Part shown: positions 42,579-51,856 of the stretch, piece after piece
Layout of the letters: every line of letters begins with the position of its first letter
How positions within the stretch are numbered: position 1 is the stretch's first letter
Assembly: GCF_005771425.1 (NCBI RefSeq)
Contig: NZ_VBTZ01000001.1
Location: 940,023 to 1,004,022, forward strand
DNA: 64,000 bases
Source: Methylocystis sp. B8
Lineage (GTDB): Bacteria > Pseudomonadota > Alphaproteobacteria > Rhizobiales > Beijerinckiaceae
Direction of reading: 5' to 3'
Notes under the pieces: model-generated
What the model was told of the DNA's origin: nothing
Seen by the model: only the letters and a program-made list of their open reading frames with translations
The model's database searches: none
Made by a program: the position numbers and the translations under genes

Positions 42579-45500
42579 ATGCGCATTTCGCATTTCTTCA
42601 TCGAGCGGCCGATCTTCGCGACAGTGCTTTCCGTTCTTCTGATGCTTGCGGGGGCGATCGCGCAGGGCGCCCTCCCAGTTTCGGAATATCCGGAAATTGC
42701 GCCGCCGACGGTCAATATCAGCGCGACCTATCCAGGCGCCTCGGCGGACGTCATCGCCGAGACTGTAGCCTCGCCGATCGAGCAGGAGGTCAATGGCGTC
42801 GACAACATGCTCTACATCACGTCGCAATCGACAGGCGACGGACATGTGTCAATCGACGTCGTGTTCAAGCCGGGCGTCAATATCGATCTCGCCCAGGTGC
42901 TCGTCCAGAACCGCGTCGCCATCGCCAATCCGCGCTTGCCGGAAGAGGTGACGCGCTTCGGCGTCGTCGTGAAAAAAGCCTCGCCGGACCTGATGATGGT
43001 GGTTCACCTGCTGTCGCCGGATGGCTCGCGCGACCAGCAATATATTTCAAACTACGCGACGCTTTACGTGAAGGACGCGATCGCTCGAATAGATGGCGTC
43101 GGCGACGCGCGCCTCTTTGGCGCGAGAGACTATTCGATGCGCGTCTGGCTTGATCCGGCGAAAGTCGAGGCGCGCGATCTGACGCCGGGCGACGTCGTCG
43201 CCGCCCTGCGCGCCGCCAATCTGCAAGTCGCCGCCGGCGCGGTCAATCAGCCGCCCGCGGCCTCGGCGGGCGCCTTTCAGCTTTCGGTGCAGACGCTCGG
43301 ACGGCTCAGCACGCCGGAGCAATTTGGCGATATCGTTATCCGCGCCGACGCCGACGGCGAGATTCATCTGCGCGACCTCGCGCGGATAGAATTCGGCGCG
43401 CAGGACTACACGCTCAACGCCTATCTCAACCACGACGTCGCCACGGCGCTCGGCATTTTCCAGCGTCCCGGCTCAAACGCCTTGCAGACCGCTGAAGCCG
43501 TCAAGCAGGAGATGGAGCGGCTCAAGAAGAATTTTCCCGCCGGGGTCGATTACACGGTCGTCTATAATCCAACGGAGTTCATCCAGCAGTCGGTGGACGA
43601 GGTCGTCCACACGCTGCTCGAAGCGATCGTCCTCGTCGTTCTCGTCGTCATTCTGTTTTTGCAGACATGGCGCGCGGCTATCATTCCTGTGGCGGCGATC
43701 CCGGTTTCGCTCATAGGCAGTTTCGCCGTGATGAAGGTCGCAGGGCTGAGCTTCAACACGTTGTCGCTCTTTGGTCTTGTGCTCGCGATCGGCATCGTCG
43801 TCGACGACGCGATCGTCGTCGTTGAGAACGTCGAGCGCTATCTCGCGCAGGGGCTTTCGCCGAAAGAGGCCGCGCACAAGACTATGGATGAAGTCGGCGG
43901 CGCGCTGATCGCGATCGCGCTGGTGCTTTGCGGCGTCTTCATTCCGGTAGCCTTTATCAGCGGCTTGCAGGGCGCCTTTTACAAGCAGTTCGCGATCACC
44001 ATTGCGAGCGCCACGATCATCTCGGCCTTCGTTTCGCTGACGTTGTCGCCGGCGTTGGCGTCGATCTTGTTGAAGCCGCATGACGCGGAAGAGAACGCGA
44101 ACCATCGGCTGGGCTGGGCGCATGCGCTTCTGCGTCGCTTCTTCGACGGCTTCAACGCCGGCTTTGACCGGCTCTCGACATCGTACGGCGCGGCGACGGC
44201 GCGTCTTGTCCGCCTGGGCGTCGTCATGCTCGCCGTCTATGCAATTCTCATCTTTTTTGCCTTGGATCTGTTACGCCGGACGCCGACGAGCCTCATCCCG
44301 CAGCTCGATCGCGGCTATGTCATCGCCGCCTTTCAATTGCCGCCGGGCGCGACGCTCGACCGGACCGACAAGGTGATGCGCGAGGCGACCGACATCATCC
44401 TGAAACGGGACGGCGTAAAGGACGCTGTCGTTTTCACCGGCTTCGACGGCGCGACATTCACCAATGCGCCTAACACAGGCGTGATCTTTGTCACGCTGGA
44501 GGACTTCGAACAACGCGCGAAAAAGGGGCTGACGTCGGACGAGATCCAAGCCGATCTTTATGGACAATTGTCGAAACTGACCGATGCCTTCTCCTTTGTG
44601 CTGGCGCCGGCGTCGGTTCCCGGCATCGGCACTGGCGGCGGTCTCAAGGGCTATGTGCAGGACCGCGCTGGTCGGGGACTTCCAACGCTTGAAGCCGCGA
44701 CGTGGACGCTTGCAGGCGCTGCCGGGCAATCGGGCGAATTCACCCAGGCGTTCACGTTGTTCAACACGCGCACGCCGCAAATTTTTGCCGACGTCGATCG
44801 CACGAAGGCCGAGCTCATCGGCGTGCCGATCTGGCGGGTGTTCGAGACGCTGTCGATCTATCTTGGCTCGACCTTCGTCAATGACTTCAACGTGCTTGGA
44901 CGCACCTACCGCGTCATGGCGCAGGCGGACAATCCATATCGCCTTACCTTGCGCGACATCGCCAATCTCAAGACGCGCAGCGCCTCGGGCGCAATGGCGC
45001 CGATCGGCGCCGTCGCCACATTCCGCGACACCACGGGCGCGTTCCGTGTGCCGCGCTACAATCTGTATCCGGCCGCAGAGGTTCAACTCAATCTTGCCCG
45101 CGGCGTTTCTTCCGGCCAGGGCATTGCGTCGGTCGAAAAGCTCGCATCTGAAAAACTGCCGCAGGGTTTCGGCTTCGAGTGGACCGAAATCGCCCTGCAG
45201 GAAAAGCTTGCCGGCCACACCGCGGCGGTCGCCTTCGGCCTCGCGGTGGTGTTTGTGTTTCTGCTCCTCGCCGCGCTTTACGAGAGCCTGCTGCTGCCGG
45301 TCTCAGTAATCCTCATCGTGCCGATGTGCATTCTCGCGGCGATGCTCGGCGTCGTGTCGCGCGGCATTGATCGCAACATTTTGGTCGAGATCGGTCTCGT
45401 CGTGCTGATCGGATTGGCTGCGAAGAACGCGATTCTCATCGTCGAATTCGCCAAGCAGGCGGAGGACGCCGGCCAATCCAAGTTTGAAGCGGCGGTTACC

Positions 45501-45857
45501 GCCGCCCGGACGCGTCTTCGCCCTATTCTGATGACGTCGCTCGCCTTCATTCTCGGGGTGCTGCCGCTCGCCGTCGCTCAAGGCGCGGGCGCTGAGATGC
45601 GTCAGTCGATCGGCACCGCCGTGTTCTTTGGCATGTTGGGCGTCACTCTGTTCGGACTGATCTTCACGCCGACCTTCTACGTCATCGTGCGCATTCTCGC
45701 GCGGCATCTCCCTGAGAGCCTTAGGAGACGCGTCGCTCCTGCAACCGCAAGATCAGGCGACGGTTTCGCGCATGAGATCGGATTTCACGAAGCCAAAAAG
45801 ATCGACTTTAGCCAAGTGAAGACGTGGCTGGACCAATTTCGGCGCAGGCTTCAATGA
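42579..45857 (+). CDS. RND multidrug efflux permease, HAE1 family
   Basis: A 1092-residue inner-membrane trimeric antiporter, 20 bases after the adaptor gene. It begins MRISHFFIERPIFATVLSVL, and the proton-relay pair DD occurs in GIVVDDAIVVVENVERYL, the hydrophobe/amphiphile (HAE1) signature rather than that of CusA-like metal pumps. Repeated halves and large periplasmic loops are as expected. The C-terminus is longer than AcrB by a polar tail of about 50 residues. Confidence 0.95.
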   Translation: MRISHFFIERPIFATVLSVLLMLAGAIAQGALPVSEYPEIAPPTVNISATYPGASADVIAETVASPIEQEVNGVDNMLYITSQSTGDGHVSIDVVFKPGVNIDLAQVLVQNRVAIANPRLPEEVTRFGVVVKKASPDLMMVVHLLSPDGSRDQQYISNYATLYVKDAIARIDGVGDARLFGARDYSMRVWLDPAKVEARDLTPGDVVAALRAANLQVAAGAVNQPPAASAGAFQLSVQTLGRLSTPEQFGDIVIRADADGEIHLRDLARIEFGAQDYTLNAYLNHDVATALGIFQRPGSNALQTAEAVKQEMERLKKNFPAGVDYTVVYNPTEFIQQSVDEVVHTLLEAIVLVVLVVILFLQTWRAAIIPVAAIPVSLIGSFAVMKVAGLSFNTLSLFGLVLAIGIVVDDAIVVVENVERYLAQGLSPKEAAHKTMDEVGGALIAIALVLCGVFIPVAFISGLQGAFYKQFAITIASATIISAFVSLTLSPALASILLKPHDAEENANHRLGWAHALLRRFFDGFNAGFDRLSTSYGAATARLVRLGVVMLAVYAILIFFALDLLRRTPTSLIPQLDRGYVIAAFQLPPGATLDRTDKVMREATDIILKRDGVKDAVVFTGFDGATFTNAPNTGVIFVTLEDFEQRAKKGLTSDEIQADLYGQLSKLTDAFSFVLAPASVPGIGTGGGLKGYVQDRAGRGLPTLEAATWTLAGAAGQSGEFTQAFTLFNTRTPQIFADVDRTKAELIGVPIWRVFETLSIYLGSTFVNDFNVLGRTYRVMAQADNPYRLTLRDIANLKTRSASGAMAPIGAVATFRDTTGAFRVPRYNLYPAAEVQLNLARGVSSGQGIASVEKLASEKLPQGFGFEWTEIALQEKLAGHTAAVAFGLAVVFVFLLLAALYESLLLPVSVILIVPMCILAAMLGVVSRGIDRNILVEIGLVVLIGLAAKNAILIVEFAKQAEDAGQSKFEAAVTAARTRLRPILMTSLAFILGVLPLAVAQGAGAEMRQSIGTAVFFGMLGVTLFGLIFTPTFYVIVRILARHLPESLRRRVAPATARSGDGFAHEIGFHEAKKIDFSQVKTWLDQFRRRLQ

Positions 45858-45887
45858 TTCAGGCGCGGCGAGCCGCGCCTGACAGGC

Positions 45888-46133
45888 TTATTGGAAATGT
45901 TCTGGGCGCAGCTTGGTGCTGTTTGTGGCGGCGAACTCGCGGCGGCAGGCGGGGCTCAACCGCGCCATATTCTCTTGCAGGCAAGATTCGATCTCTTCGA
46001 CGAAAGGAATATCGGAGCTGCAGAATCTGAAGGCGTCGCCCATGCAATCGGAGCGTTCCTGAGCCGTGCCCTGAGCCGCGGCGGGAGAGACGGCGAACGC
46101 CAGGAGAAGCGAAAACGGAATGAGCTTGCGCAT
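45888..46133 (-). CDS. Small periplasmic four-cysteine protein
   Basis: 81 residues from ATG 46133, with a signal peptide ending VSPAAAQ. The mature part has CMGDAFRFCSSDIPFVEEIE and SCLQENMARLSPACR, four cysteines likely forming two disulfides. Similar small proteins are common in Rhizobiales and resemble a single cysteine-rich GLG1 repeat. The function is unknown. It converges on the RND permease gene. Confidence 0.75.
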   Translation of the reverse strand: MRKLIPFSLLLAFAVSPAAAQGTAQERSDCMGDAFRFCSSDIPFVEEIESCLQENMARLSPACRREFAATNSTKLRPEHFQ

Positions 46134-46236
46134 GTCGTTCCTTTCAGACCGATGAGTTCTGATAATGCGCAAAGCTACCGTAGAACCGTCGCTCAGAAAA
46201 GGCGCTGAACCTCAAAAGCGAAGATCCCTTTGTTAA

Positions 46237-46545
46237 TCACGACTTCGCTGAGCCGAATCTTGTTGGGCAGGCTTGTTCGGCAAGTGCGGCGCGCGCCAAC
46301 TTAAGAATGTCATCGAGAGATGGATTCGATAGGGCGTCGCCTGAGGGCTCGAAGCGCACGACGGGATCGCGCGTGCAGAGTCGCAGACAGTCGCGCGTCG
46401 CGATGACGAGCTGGCCGGATGACAGTTCCTGCGGGAATGTTTGGGTAAAAACCATCTCGGCTGACGCCAGCAGCGCGCGGCCTTTCCCCTCGGCGTCGCA
46501 GCATGGGCCGACGCAGACGAGAAGACGCACGGGGAGAGCGTTCAC
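46237..46545 (-). CDS. Thioredoxin-like [2Fe-2S] ferredoxin
   Basis: 102 residues starting at GTG 46545, overlapping the glyA stop (GTGA). Cysteine ligands are in LLVCVGPCCDAEGKG and the pair in ATRDCLRLCTRDPVV, the spacing of thioredoxin-fold ferredoxins. It would carry one electron or sense redox state. Translational coupling to a serine hydroxymethyltransferase is unusual because that reaction needs no electrons. Confidence 0.82.
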   Translation of the reverse strand: MNALPVRLLVCVGPCCDAEGKGRALLASAEMVFTQTFPQELSSGQLVIATRDCLRLCTRDPVVRFEPSGDALSNPSLDDILKLARAALAEQACPTRFGSAKS

Positions 46546-47849
46546 GGGCGTGATTGATAGATTGGGTGTTTTGCGCAGAGCGCGGCGACGTCTTTGCGTG
46601 TGGCGCCAATCAACGAGTCATTGTCAGGATTTTTCAGCACGCGATCGATCCATTGCGCAATCATTTCGAACGCGCTGACGCCGAAGCCGCGCGTCGTTCC
46701 GGCGTTGCTCGAAAGGCGCAGACCGGATGGCGCCTCAGGCGGACGCGCGTCGAACGGTATCACGTTCTTGTTCACAGCGAGTCCGGCCAGCTCCAGCGCT
46801 TTTGCGGCGACATCGCCCGTCAAGCCGCGCGCTGCAAGCTCGACGAGCATTAGGCCGGTGTCCGTGCCGCCTGTGACGATACGCAGGCCGGTATCTGCAA
46901 GAGCGCGCGCCAGCGTCTGCGCATTGTCGATCACCGCGCGATTATATGCCGCAAACTCGGGTCGCATGGCTTCGCCAAGGCAGGCCGCCTTGCCGGCGAC
47001 CCCATGCAACAGCACCGAGCCTTGCACGCCAGGAAATATTCCGGCGTTGATCCTGCCGCTGAAGGCTTCGTCGTTCCACAGGACCATGCCGCCGCGCGCG
47101 CCGCGCAGCGACTTGTACGTCGTCGTTGTCACGACATGGGCGTGGGGCAAGGGATCGGGATAGAAGCCTGTTGCGACAAGGCCGGCGAAATGCGCCATGT
47201 CGACGAGGAGATAAGCGCCGACCTCGTCGGCGATCGCGCGCAGGCCGGCGAAATCGATCGCGCGCGAATAGGCCGACCCGCCGGCGATGACCATGCGCGG
47301 GCGCTCGCGCCGCGCGAGATCGCGCACCTCGTCGAGATCGATGCGCTCGCTTTCGCGGCTGACGCCATAGGAGACGATTCTGTAATCACGCCCGGTCAGC
47401 GTCGCGGGATGGCCGTGGCTGATATGACCGCCTGCGGCGACATTCATCGAAAGGATCGCATCGCCGAGTTTCAAGAGTCCGAGAAAGACGCCGGCGTTGG
47501 CGTTGGAGCCGGAATGCGGCTGCACATTAACGAAGCGGCATTTGAAGAGTTTCCTCGCCCGCGCGATAGCGAGCCCCTCGACCGCGTCGGCAAATTCCGC
47601 GCCGCCGTAATAGCGCGCATAGGGCAATCCCTCCACGGTCTTGTTGGCGAGGATCGACCCCTGCGCTTCGAGCACGAGTCGCGAGACAATGTTTTCCGAG
47701 GCGATGAGCTCGATGCAGTCTTGCTGTCGCCGCAACTCGCCGGAGATCGCCGAGGCGAGTTCTGGATCGGAGTCCAGGCCGGCGGCAAAGTAACCTTTAT
47801 GCGTGACGTTCTGCTCATCCTCCACGGTCGCCTGTCCTTTCCAACCCAT
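46542..47849 (-). CDS. glyA: Serine hydroxymethyltransferase paralogue
   Basis: A 435-residue PLP enzyme of the GlyA family: EGLPYARYYGGAEFAD, PHSGSNANAGVFLGLL, VDMAHFAGLVATG and the Schiff-base lysine K246. The canonical histidine before that lysine (TTTTHK) is Tyr245 here (TTTTYKSLRG). The C-terminal carboxylate arginine is kept in SGLRLSSNAGTTRGF. It may be a specialised SHMT, for example for a different aldol substrate, rather than the housekeeping copy. A structured leader precedes it. Confidence 0.88.
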   Translation of the reverse strand: MGWKGQATVEDEQNVTHKGYFAAGLDSDPELASAISGELRRQQDCIELIASENIVSRLVLEAQGSILANKTVEGLPYARYYGGAEFADAVEGLAIARARKLFKCRFVNVQPHSGSNANAGVFLGLLKLGDAILSMNVAAGGHISHGHPATLTGRDYRIVSYGVSRESERIDLDEVRDLARRERPRMVIAGGSAYSRAIDFAGLRAIADEVGAYLLVDMAHFAGLVATGFYPDPLPHAHVVTTTTYKSLRGARGGMVLWNDEAFSGRINAGIFPGVQGSVLLHGVAGKAACLGEAMRPEFAAYNRAVIDNAQTLARALADTGLRIVTGGTDTGLMLVELAARGLTGDVAAKALELAGLAVNKNVIPFDARPPEAPSGLRLSSNAGTTRGFGVSAFEMIAQWIDRVLKNPDNDSLIGATRKDVAALCAKHPIYQSRP

Positions 47850-47885
47850 AAGAGCGCGCTATGGTCGTCACAGCCAGCTGACGAA

Positions 47886-48012
47886 AGCGCCGCGTAAGGC
47901 GCGCGGCGCTGGTGGCACGATGCAGAGGTCTTTTGTAAGGGAAGAGGAGGCGGGCTGCGAAGAGCCCGCCAGGAGTTGGCGGCAGGCGCCGCCGCTTGGA
48001 AACAGCGCCTGC
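47886..48012 (-). promoter_or_regulatory. Three-hairpin 5' leader of the glyA-ferredoxin operon
   Basis: In transcript order: GCAGGCGC/GCGCCTGC (48012-48005 with 47989-47982), GGCGGGCT/AGCCCGCC (47970-47963 with 47956-47949, 6-base loop), and AGCGCCGCG/CGCGGCGCT (47910-47902 with 47894-47886, 7-base loop). The last ends 37 bases before the ATG. I do not recognise a known riboswitch class. The rest of the gap 47850-48170 has no gene. Confidence 0.5.
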
Positions 48013-48170
48013 TGCTTGACGCACGATCTGAGTGCGGGAGTTGTCTAGCAGAACCGCGCCGGCGCGTCTTTGCTGCGTTGTGTCCCAAATGTTTCTATAA
48101 TTGCTCTGGGCGCAGCGCGGGGTGTATTCGAATTGCTACTCGGCGAGCGCAATTTGCGTCTGTGCAGGCG

Positions 48171-48860
48171 TCATTGGCGCGCTAACGCCTCCTGCCCGTG
48201 GCGTGACCCGCCGTGGGCCACGCGGATCTGCTGTAGACTGGCCTCGATCATCGGCGCGATTCCGGCGACCATTCTCGCTGTCCCCAAGGCGTTAGGATGC
48301 TCGTTGTCGCTCTGCATGAGCCACGGATGACCGTATACGCCGGCAAGCATGAACGGATACAGCGGCACGCGCTGCCTCTGCGCGAGGGTCGGGTAGATAT
48401 TGTTGAAGCCGACGATGTAGTTCGGACCGTTTTTCGGCAGCGAAAGCATGCCGGCAAGGATAACTCGGGCGCCGCGCGCCTTGAAGATCCGAATGATGGC
48501 GTCGAGATAGCGGTATGTGACGCGCGGATCGGTATGATCCAGCATGTCGTTGGCGCCAAACTCGACCAGCACAAGATCGGGATTGGTTTGCAGCGCCTGA
48601 TTGATGCGCGTGTAGCCGTTGCCGCTAGTGTCGCCAGGCTCCGATCCGTTCCACACGAGAACGTCATAGCCGTCGGCGTGGAGCCTGCGGCTGAGTTGCT
48701 GTGGAAAGCCCTGCTCTTCGGGCAGATCGAAGCCATTAGTGAGGCTGTCGCCGAAAATAAGCAGGTTTATAGGCTGCGCCAGGGCCGGCGGAGCCAGAAA
48801 GGACAGTAAAAGCGCGAATGCCGCGACTTTAGATGAAAATGTGAACGGCGCCTTTGTCAT
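48171..48860 (-). CDS. Periplasmic arylesterase (SGNH/GDSL hydrolase, TesA-like)
   Basis: 229 residues with a signal peptide ending APPALAQP. SGNH blocks: catalytic Ser in LLIFGDSLTNGFDL, Gly in GSEPGDTSGNG, Asn in LVEFGANDML and the catalytic Asp/His in SDNEHPN. It hydrolyses short-chain esters or thioesters in the periplasm. The family usually sits beside an ABC transporter, absent here. Confidence 0.92.
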   Translation of the reverse strand: MTKAPFTFSSKVAAFALLLSFLAPPALAQPINLLIFGDSLTNGFDLPEEQGFPQQLSRRLHADGYDVLVWNGSEPGDTSGNGYTRINQALQTNPDLVLVEFGANDMLDHTDPRVTYRYLDAIIRIFKARGARVILAGMLSLPKNGPNYIVGFNNIYPTLAQRQRVPLYPFMLAGVYGHPWLMQSDNEHPNALGTARMVAGIAPMIEASLQQIRVAHGGSRHGQEALARQ

Positions 48861-49080
48861 CGCCGGCTCCTTTAATTAGCTCTGCAATACAACTAGGGCG
48901 ACGTGACGCCTCAGCCAGAATCGAAACTCAATGAAGTTTTCGCGTAAGACGAAACCAGCGCAAGTTTGATCGGACCCGAAGCGCGCGCCGACTGCCCTTC
49001 AACTGAAAAATCAATTAGTCGCTAAAGTTGCACGCCTGATTTCCGCCGCGAGCTTGCGGCGAACGGATGGTTCGCGCGGG

Positions 49081-49398
49081 CTATTTAGTGGGATAGGGCG
49101 GGCGAGGTGGAGGAGGGCGCGGCGCCGGGCCTGGGGAGGCGGTCATCGCCGTAAAGAGTCTCTGGAGGAAGCACCTCGAATCATATGGCGTCACCCCCAT
49201 GTTGCAGTCGGGGTCGGGAATATAGAGAGGCGGTTGGAGCGTATCAGAAAGCGCCGTGCAAACCGGGTCTGTGTACGGAGCTCCGATGCTGTCTGTGACG
49301 ATCGGGTGACCGCATTTGTCGACAGGCGGCGGTCCCTCTTCGGCTTGAGCGCTGGAGAGCGCAGCGGACAAAATCGCAATGGCCAAGGCGTTTCTCAT
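49081..49398 (-). CDS. Secreted proline-rich hypothetical protein
   Basis: 105 residues from ATG 49398. The signal peptide MRNALAIAILSAALSSAQA is followed by a mature part with four cysteines (DKCGHPIV, DPVCTAL, DPDCNMG, DSRCFLQ) and a C-terminal proline run (APRPPPPRPPYP). No family is recognised. A perfect hairpin (CCCACCG/CGGTGGG) lies directly before the start codon and covers the only possible ribosome binding site. The gap 48861-49080 holds nothing I recognise. Confidence 0.6.
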   Translation of the reverse strand: MRNALAIAILSAALSSAQAEEGPPPVDKCGHPIVTDSIGAPYTDPVCTALSDTLQPPLYIPDPDCNMGVTPYDSRCFLQRLFTAMTASPGPAPRPPPPRPPYPTK

Positions 49399-49620
49399 GA
49401 ACCCACCGCTTCGGTGGGGATCTCGTCGCGGACGCCCCGCTGAAAACATGAGACAAGCGCCTTCCTGTGAAGATCTCACGATATTCCTCTCTCGAAAGCA
49501 TCAGTCGGTGACGCAGCCATCCTAGAATCCAGCCACTCCTTATAGCCCATCCAGCTAGGTCATCGAAACTGTCGTCGTCGCAATCGCGGGCGGACCGAAG
49601 CTCCGTCTCACCGACGTCTC

Positions 49621-50403
49621 TCAACCCATATCCTGCAGCGCCGTTAGCGACTCAGGCAGCACCTGCCCGCCGTCGATCACCAGCGTTTGGCCGGTGACGT
49701 AGCCGGCTTCGTCGCTGGCGAAAAACAGCGCGGCGTAAGCGATGTCCTCGACGCTCCCGAGGCGGCGTTGCGGGATGGAGGCCGTCATCTTGGTCAGATA
49801 TTCCTCGCCGAGTTCGTCGAGTCCTTCGGTGTGAATGTTGCCAGGCAAAACGGCATTGATGGTGATCCCGAACGGCGTCAGTTCCAACGCCGCCGTGCGC
49901 ATGAATCCGAGCTGTCCCGCCTTACTCGCCGCGTAGTGCGTCCAGCCCGGATAGCCTGTAATCGGGCCAGTTATGGAGGAGGTGAGCACGATGCGCCCGC
50001 GGCCGCCCGCCGCCAGCGCTGGCGTGCAGGCCCGCACGCAAAGGAAAGCGCCAGCAAGATTGGTGGACAGCACCTCGTTCCATTGCTCCAGGGTCATTTC
50101 CATCATGCGGGCGGCTGGAAAGACGCCGGCGTTGGCGCAGAGAATGTCGATGCCGCCATGCCGCTCGAGCGCCGTGGCGGCCATCCTCTCAACATCGTCC
50201 GGGTTGCCGACATCGGCGGCGAAACTGCTCGCGCGTCCGCCCTCCGCCCGAATCGCGGCCGCCGTCGCCTCGGCCTGCGCGAGATCCCGGCCAACCACCA
50301 GCACCTGCGCGCCCCTGGACGCAAAGACGCGCGCCATGCCGCGGCCAATGCCGCGGCTGCCTCCAGTCACGATGACCGATCGATTGGCGATGGAGGTGAG
50401 CAT
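49621..50403 (-). CDS. SDR family oxidoreductase (FabG-like)
   Basis: 260 residues with the classical short-chain dehydrogenase pattern: cofactor motif VTGGSRGIGRG, NAG in LCANAGVF, catalytic Ser in LTSSITG and YAASK, and the ending GYVTGQTLVIDGGQ. It probably reduces a ketone or oxidises an alcohol with NAD(P)(H). Substrate is not predictable, and no biosynthetic partners are adjacent. Confidence 0.88.
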   Translation of the reverse strand: MLTSIANRSVIVTGGSRGIGRGMARVFASRGAQVLVVGRDLAQAEATAAAIRAEGGRASSFAADVGNPDDVERMAATALERHGGIDILCANAGVFPAARMMEMTLEQWNEVLSTNLAGAFLCVRACTPALAAGGRGRIVLTSSITGPITGYPGWTHYAASKAGQLGFMRTAALELTPFGITINAVLPGNIHTEGLDELGEEYLTKMTASIPQRRLGSVEDIAYAALFFASDEAGYVTGQTLVIDGGQVLPESLTALQDMG

Positions 50404-50811
50404 CGAACGACGCCTTTCTGCGGTTGCTCAAAGGGGGTGGTCCCAGAAGAATCACGCGCCTTGCGGGAGAGAGAAGGACCTCATCGGCGTCGTCAATGCG
50501 ATGCAGCAACGCGGCTGAAGGTTACGCGGCCGGCTCAGCAGAACAGTGAACCTGTGGATTTCGCCCAATAAGAGGCGTTGCGTGAAGCGCCTTACAAATT
50601 GCGGGAGCATGGCTCTTGCGGGCTTTGTCGCCGGGGCTTTATCGCGCGCCCGAAATGTTGCGCAACTGCCACAGTTGCCCAGAAAGCATGCGGCAATGCC
50701 CGAATAGCCGTCATTATCCTTTGACTGAGCAGCAGGTTTTTCTCTATCGACTTGAGTCCAGGGAAGTCAGCCCACCAAGCATTCAAATGCTAACCCTTTA
50801 GGAGAAGGCGC
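50404..50811. other. Gene-free stretch upstream of the porin gene
   Basis: No convincing gene. It contains a perfect hairpin GCAACTG-CCA-CAGTTGC at 50662-50678 and presumably the promoters of the divergent SDR and porin genes; a good ribosome binding site (TTTAGGAGAAGG) precedes the porin. Confidence 0.5.
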
Positions 50812-51567
50812 ATGAAGAAGGCAAGTTTTGCCGCCACGGCCTTAGTGCTGATAGCCGGATCGGCCATGGCCGCCGACCTTCCGTCGTATAAGGCGCCGCC
50901 GCCGCCTCCGCCGCCGATCATGACCTGGACAGGTCTCTATGCCGGTCTCAACTTCGGCGTTGGCTTCTACGACAGAAACTCGTCCAACGCGTGGGGCGTG
51001 GGCTGGGGCAATCACGGCGGCAGCCGGGCTGGCGTCGTCGGCGGCGGTCAGATTGGTTACAACTACCAGATCACGCCGATGTTCGTCGTCGGCCTCGAGA
51101 CTGACTTCCAGGGCACGAGCATCGGCTCTGGCGCCGGCGGCAACAGCTGGGGCTGGTTTTTCGGTCTGCCTCCGGTGACGACGGCGACGCTGAACTGGTT
51201 CGGCACCGTTCGCGGCCGCGCCGGCATCACGGTGCTCAACTCGAAGGTGCTGATTTACGGCACGGGCGGCTTCGCCTATGGCGAGGTGCAGCGCAACGGC
51301 TGGTGGAACCAGAACAGCGCCGTGCAGACGGGCTGGACCGCCGGCGGCGGCGCCGAGTGGATGGTCATTACGAACTGGTCCCTCAAGCTCGAGTATCTGT
51401 ATACGCAGATCAGCGGCACGGGGAACAACAACAACTGGTTCTGGGTGTTCAACCCGGGCTGGGGCCTCAACAGCCCGAACAACCGCACGCGTTTCCACAC
51501 GATCCGCGCGGGCGTGAACTATCACTTCAGCTTCGGCTCTCCGGCGCCGGTGCTGGCGAAATATTGA
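50812..51567 (+). CDS. Outer-membrane beta-barrel protein (Omp25/31-like)
   Basis: 251 residues. The signal peptide ends GSAMAADLPSYKAPP, then a proline run, WTGLYAGLNFGVGFYDR, alternating amphipathic strands, and the terminal TIRAGVNYHFSF characteristic of the family. Mature N-terminal ADLPSYKAPPPPPP is typical of Rhizobiales. It is rich in Trp and Asn. Likely an abundant small porin or surface protein, with a strong terminator downstream. Confidence 0.9.
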   Translation: MKKASFAATALVLIAGSAMAADLPSYKAPPPPPPPIMTWTGLYAGLNFGVGFYDRNSSNAWGVGWGNHGGSRAGVVGGGQIGYNYQITPMFVVGLETDFQGTSIGSGAGGNSWGWFFGLPPVTTATLNWFGTVRGRAGITVLNSKVLIYGTGGFAYGEVQRNGWWNQNSAVQTGWTAGGGAEWMVITNWSLKLEYLYTQISGTGNNNNWFWVFNPGWGLNSPNNRTRFHTIRAGVNYHFSFGSPAPVLAKY

Positions 51568-51598
51568 TCGACTCGTTCGCAGCAGGTCGATCCTGGAA

Positions 51599-51627
51599 AG
51601 CCCAGCCCTCGTGGCTGGGCTTTTTTT
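51599..51627 (+). terminator. Rho-independent terminator of the porin gene
   Basis: AAGCCCAGCC pairs with GGCTGGGCTT around a 5-base loop and is followed by seven T residues. The remaining stretch to 51856 holds no recognised gene. Confidence 0.93.
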
Positions 51628-51856
51628 GCGTTACGGGACGAGAGCGTTTGTTATTCGCATTTCGTCAGCTGGAGGGCTGTTGGCCCATAGGCCTACCGAC
51701 CCACTTTATTCATCAGCACGATTGCACGCATCGATCCCTTGTAAGGGTGGGGGTGTAAGCGCATCGGAGAGCCAATGAATGACAACTCCTCCCCGCATTG
51801 TCGCAACATGACGCCCCGACGCCGGATGTAAGCGCGGGGCGTCTTTGCGTTCTCGG

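Noticed and set aside
42579-45857. RND permease as a copper exporter of the bufferin regulon
   Set aside because: The DD relay motif is that of HAE1 pumps, and no SigF-type promoter precedes the adaptor gene.
47004-47897. 297-codon open frame on the plus strand
   Set aside because: Antisense to glyA with no recognisable domain.
47850-48170. ZTP or glycine riboswitch before glyA
   Set aside because: I could not find the conserved core motifs of either class in the leader; only the three hairpins are supported.
49687-50571. 294-codon open frame on the plus strand
   Set aside because: Antisense to the SDR gene; composition is typical of a shadow frame.
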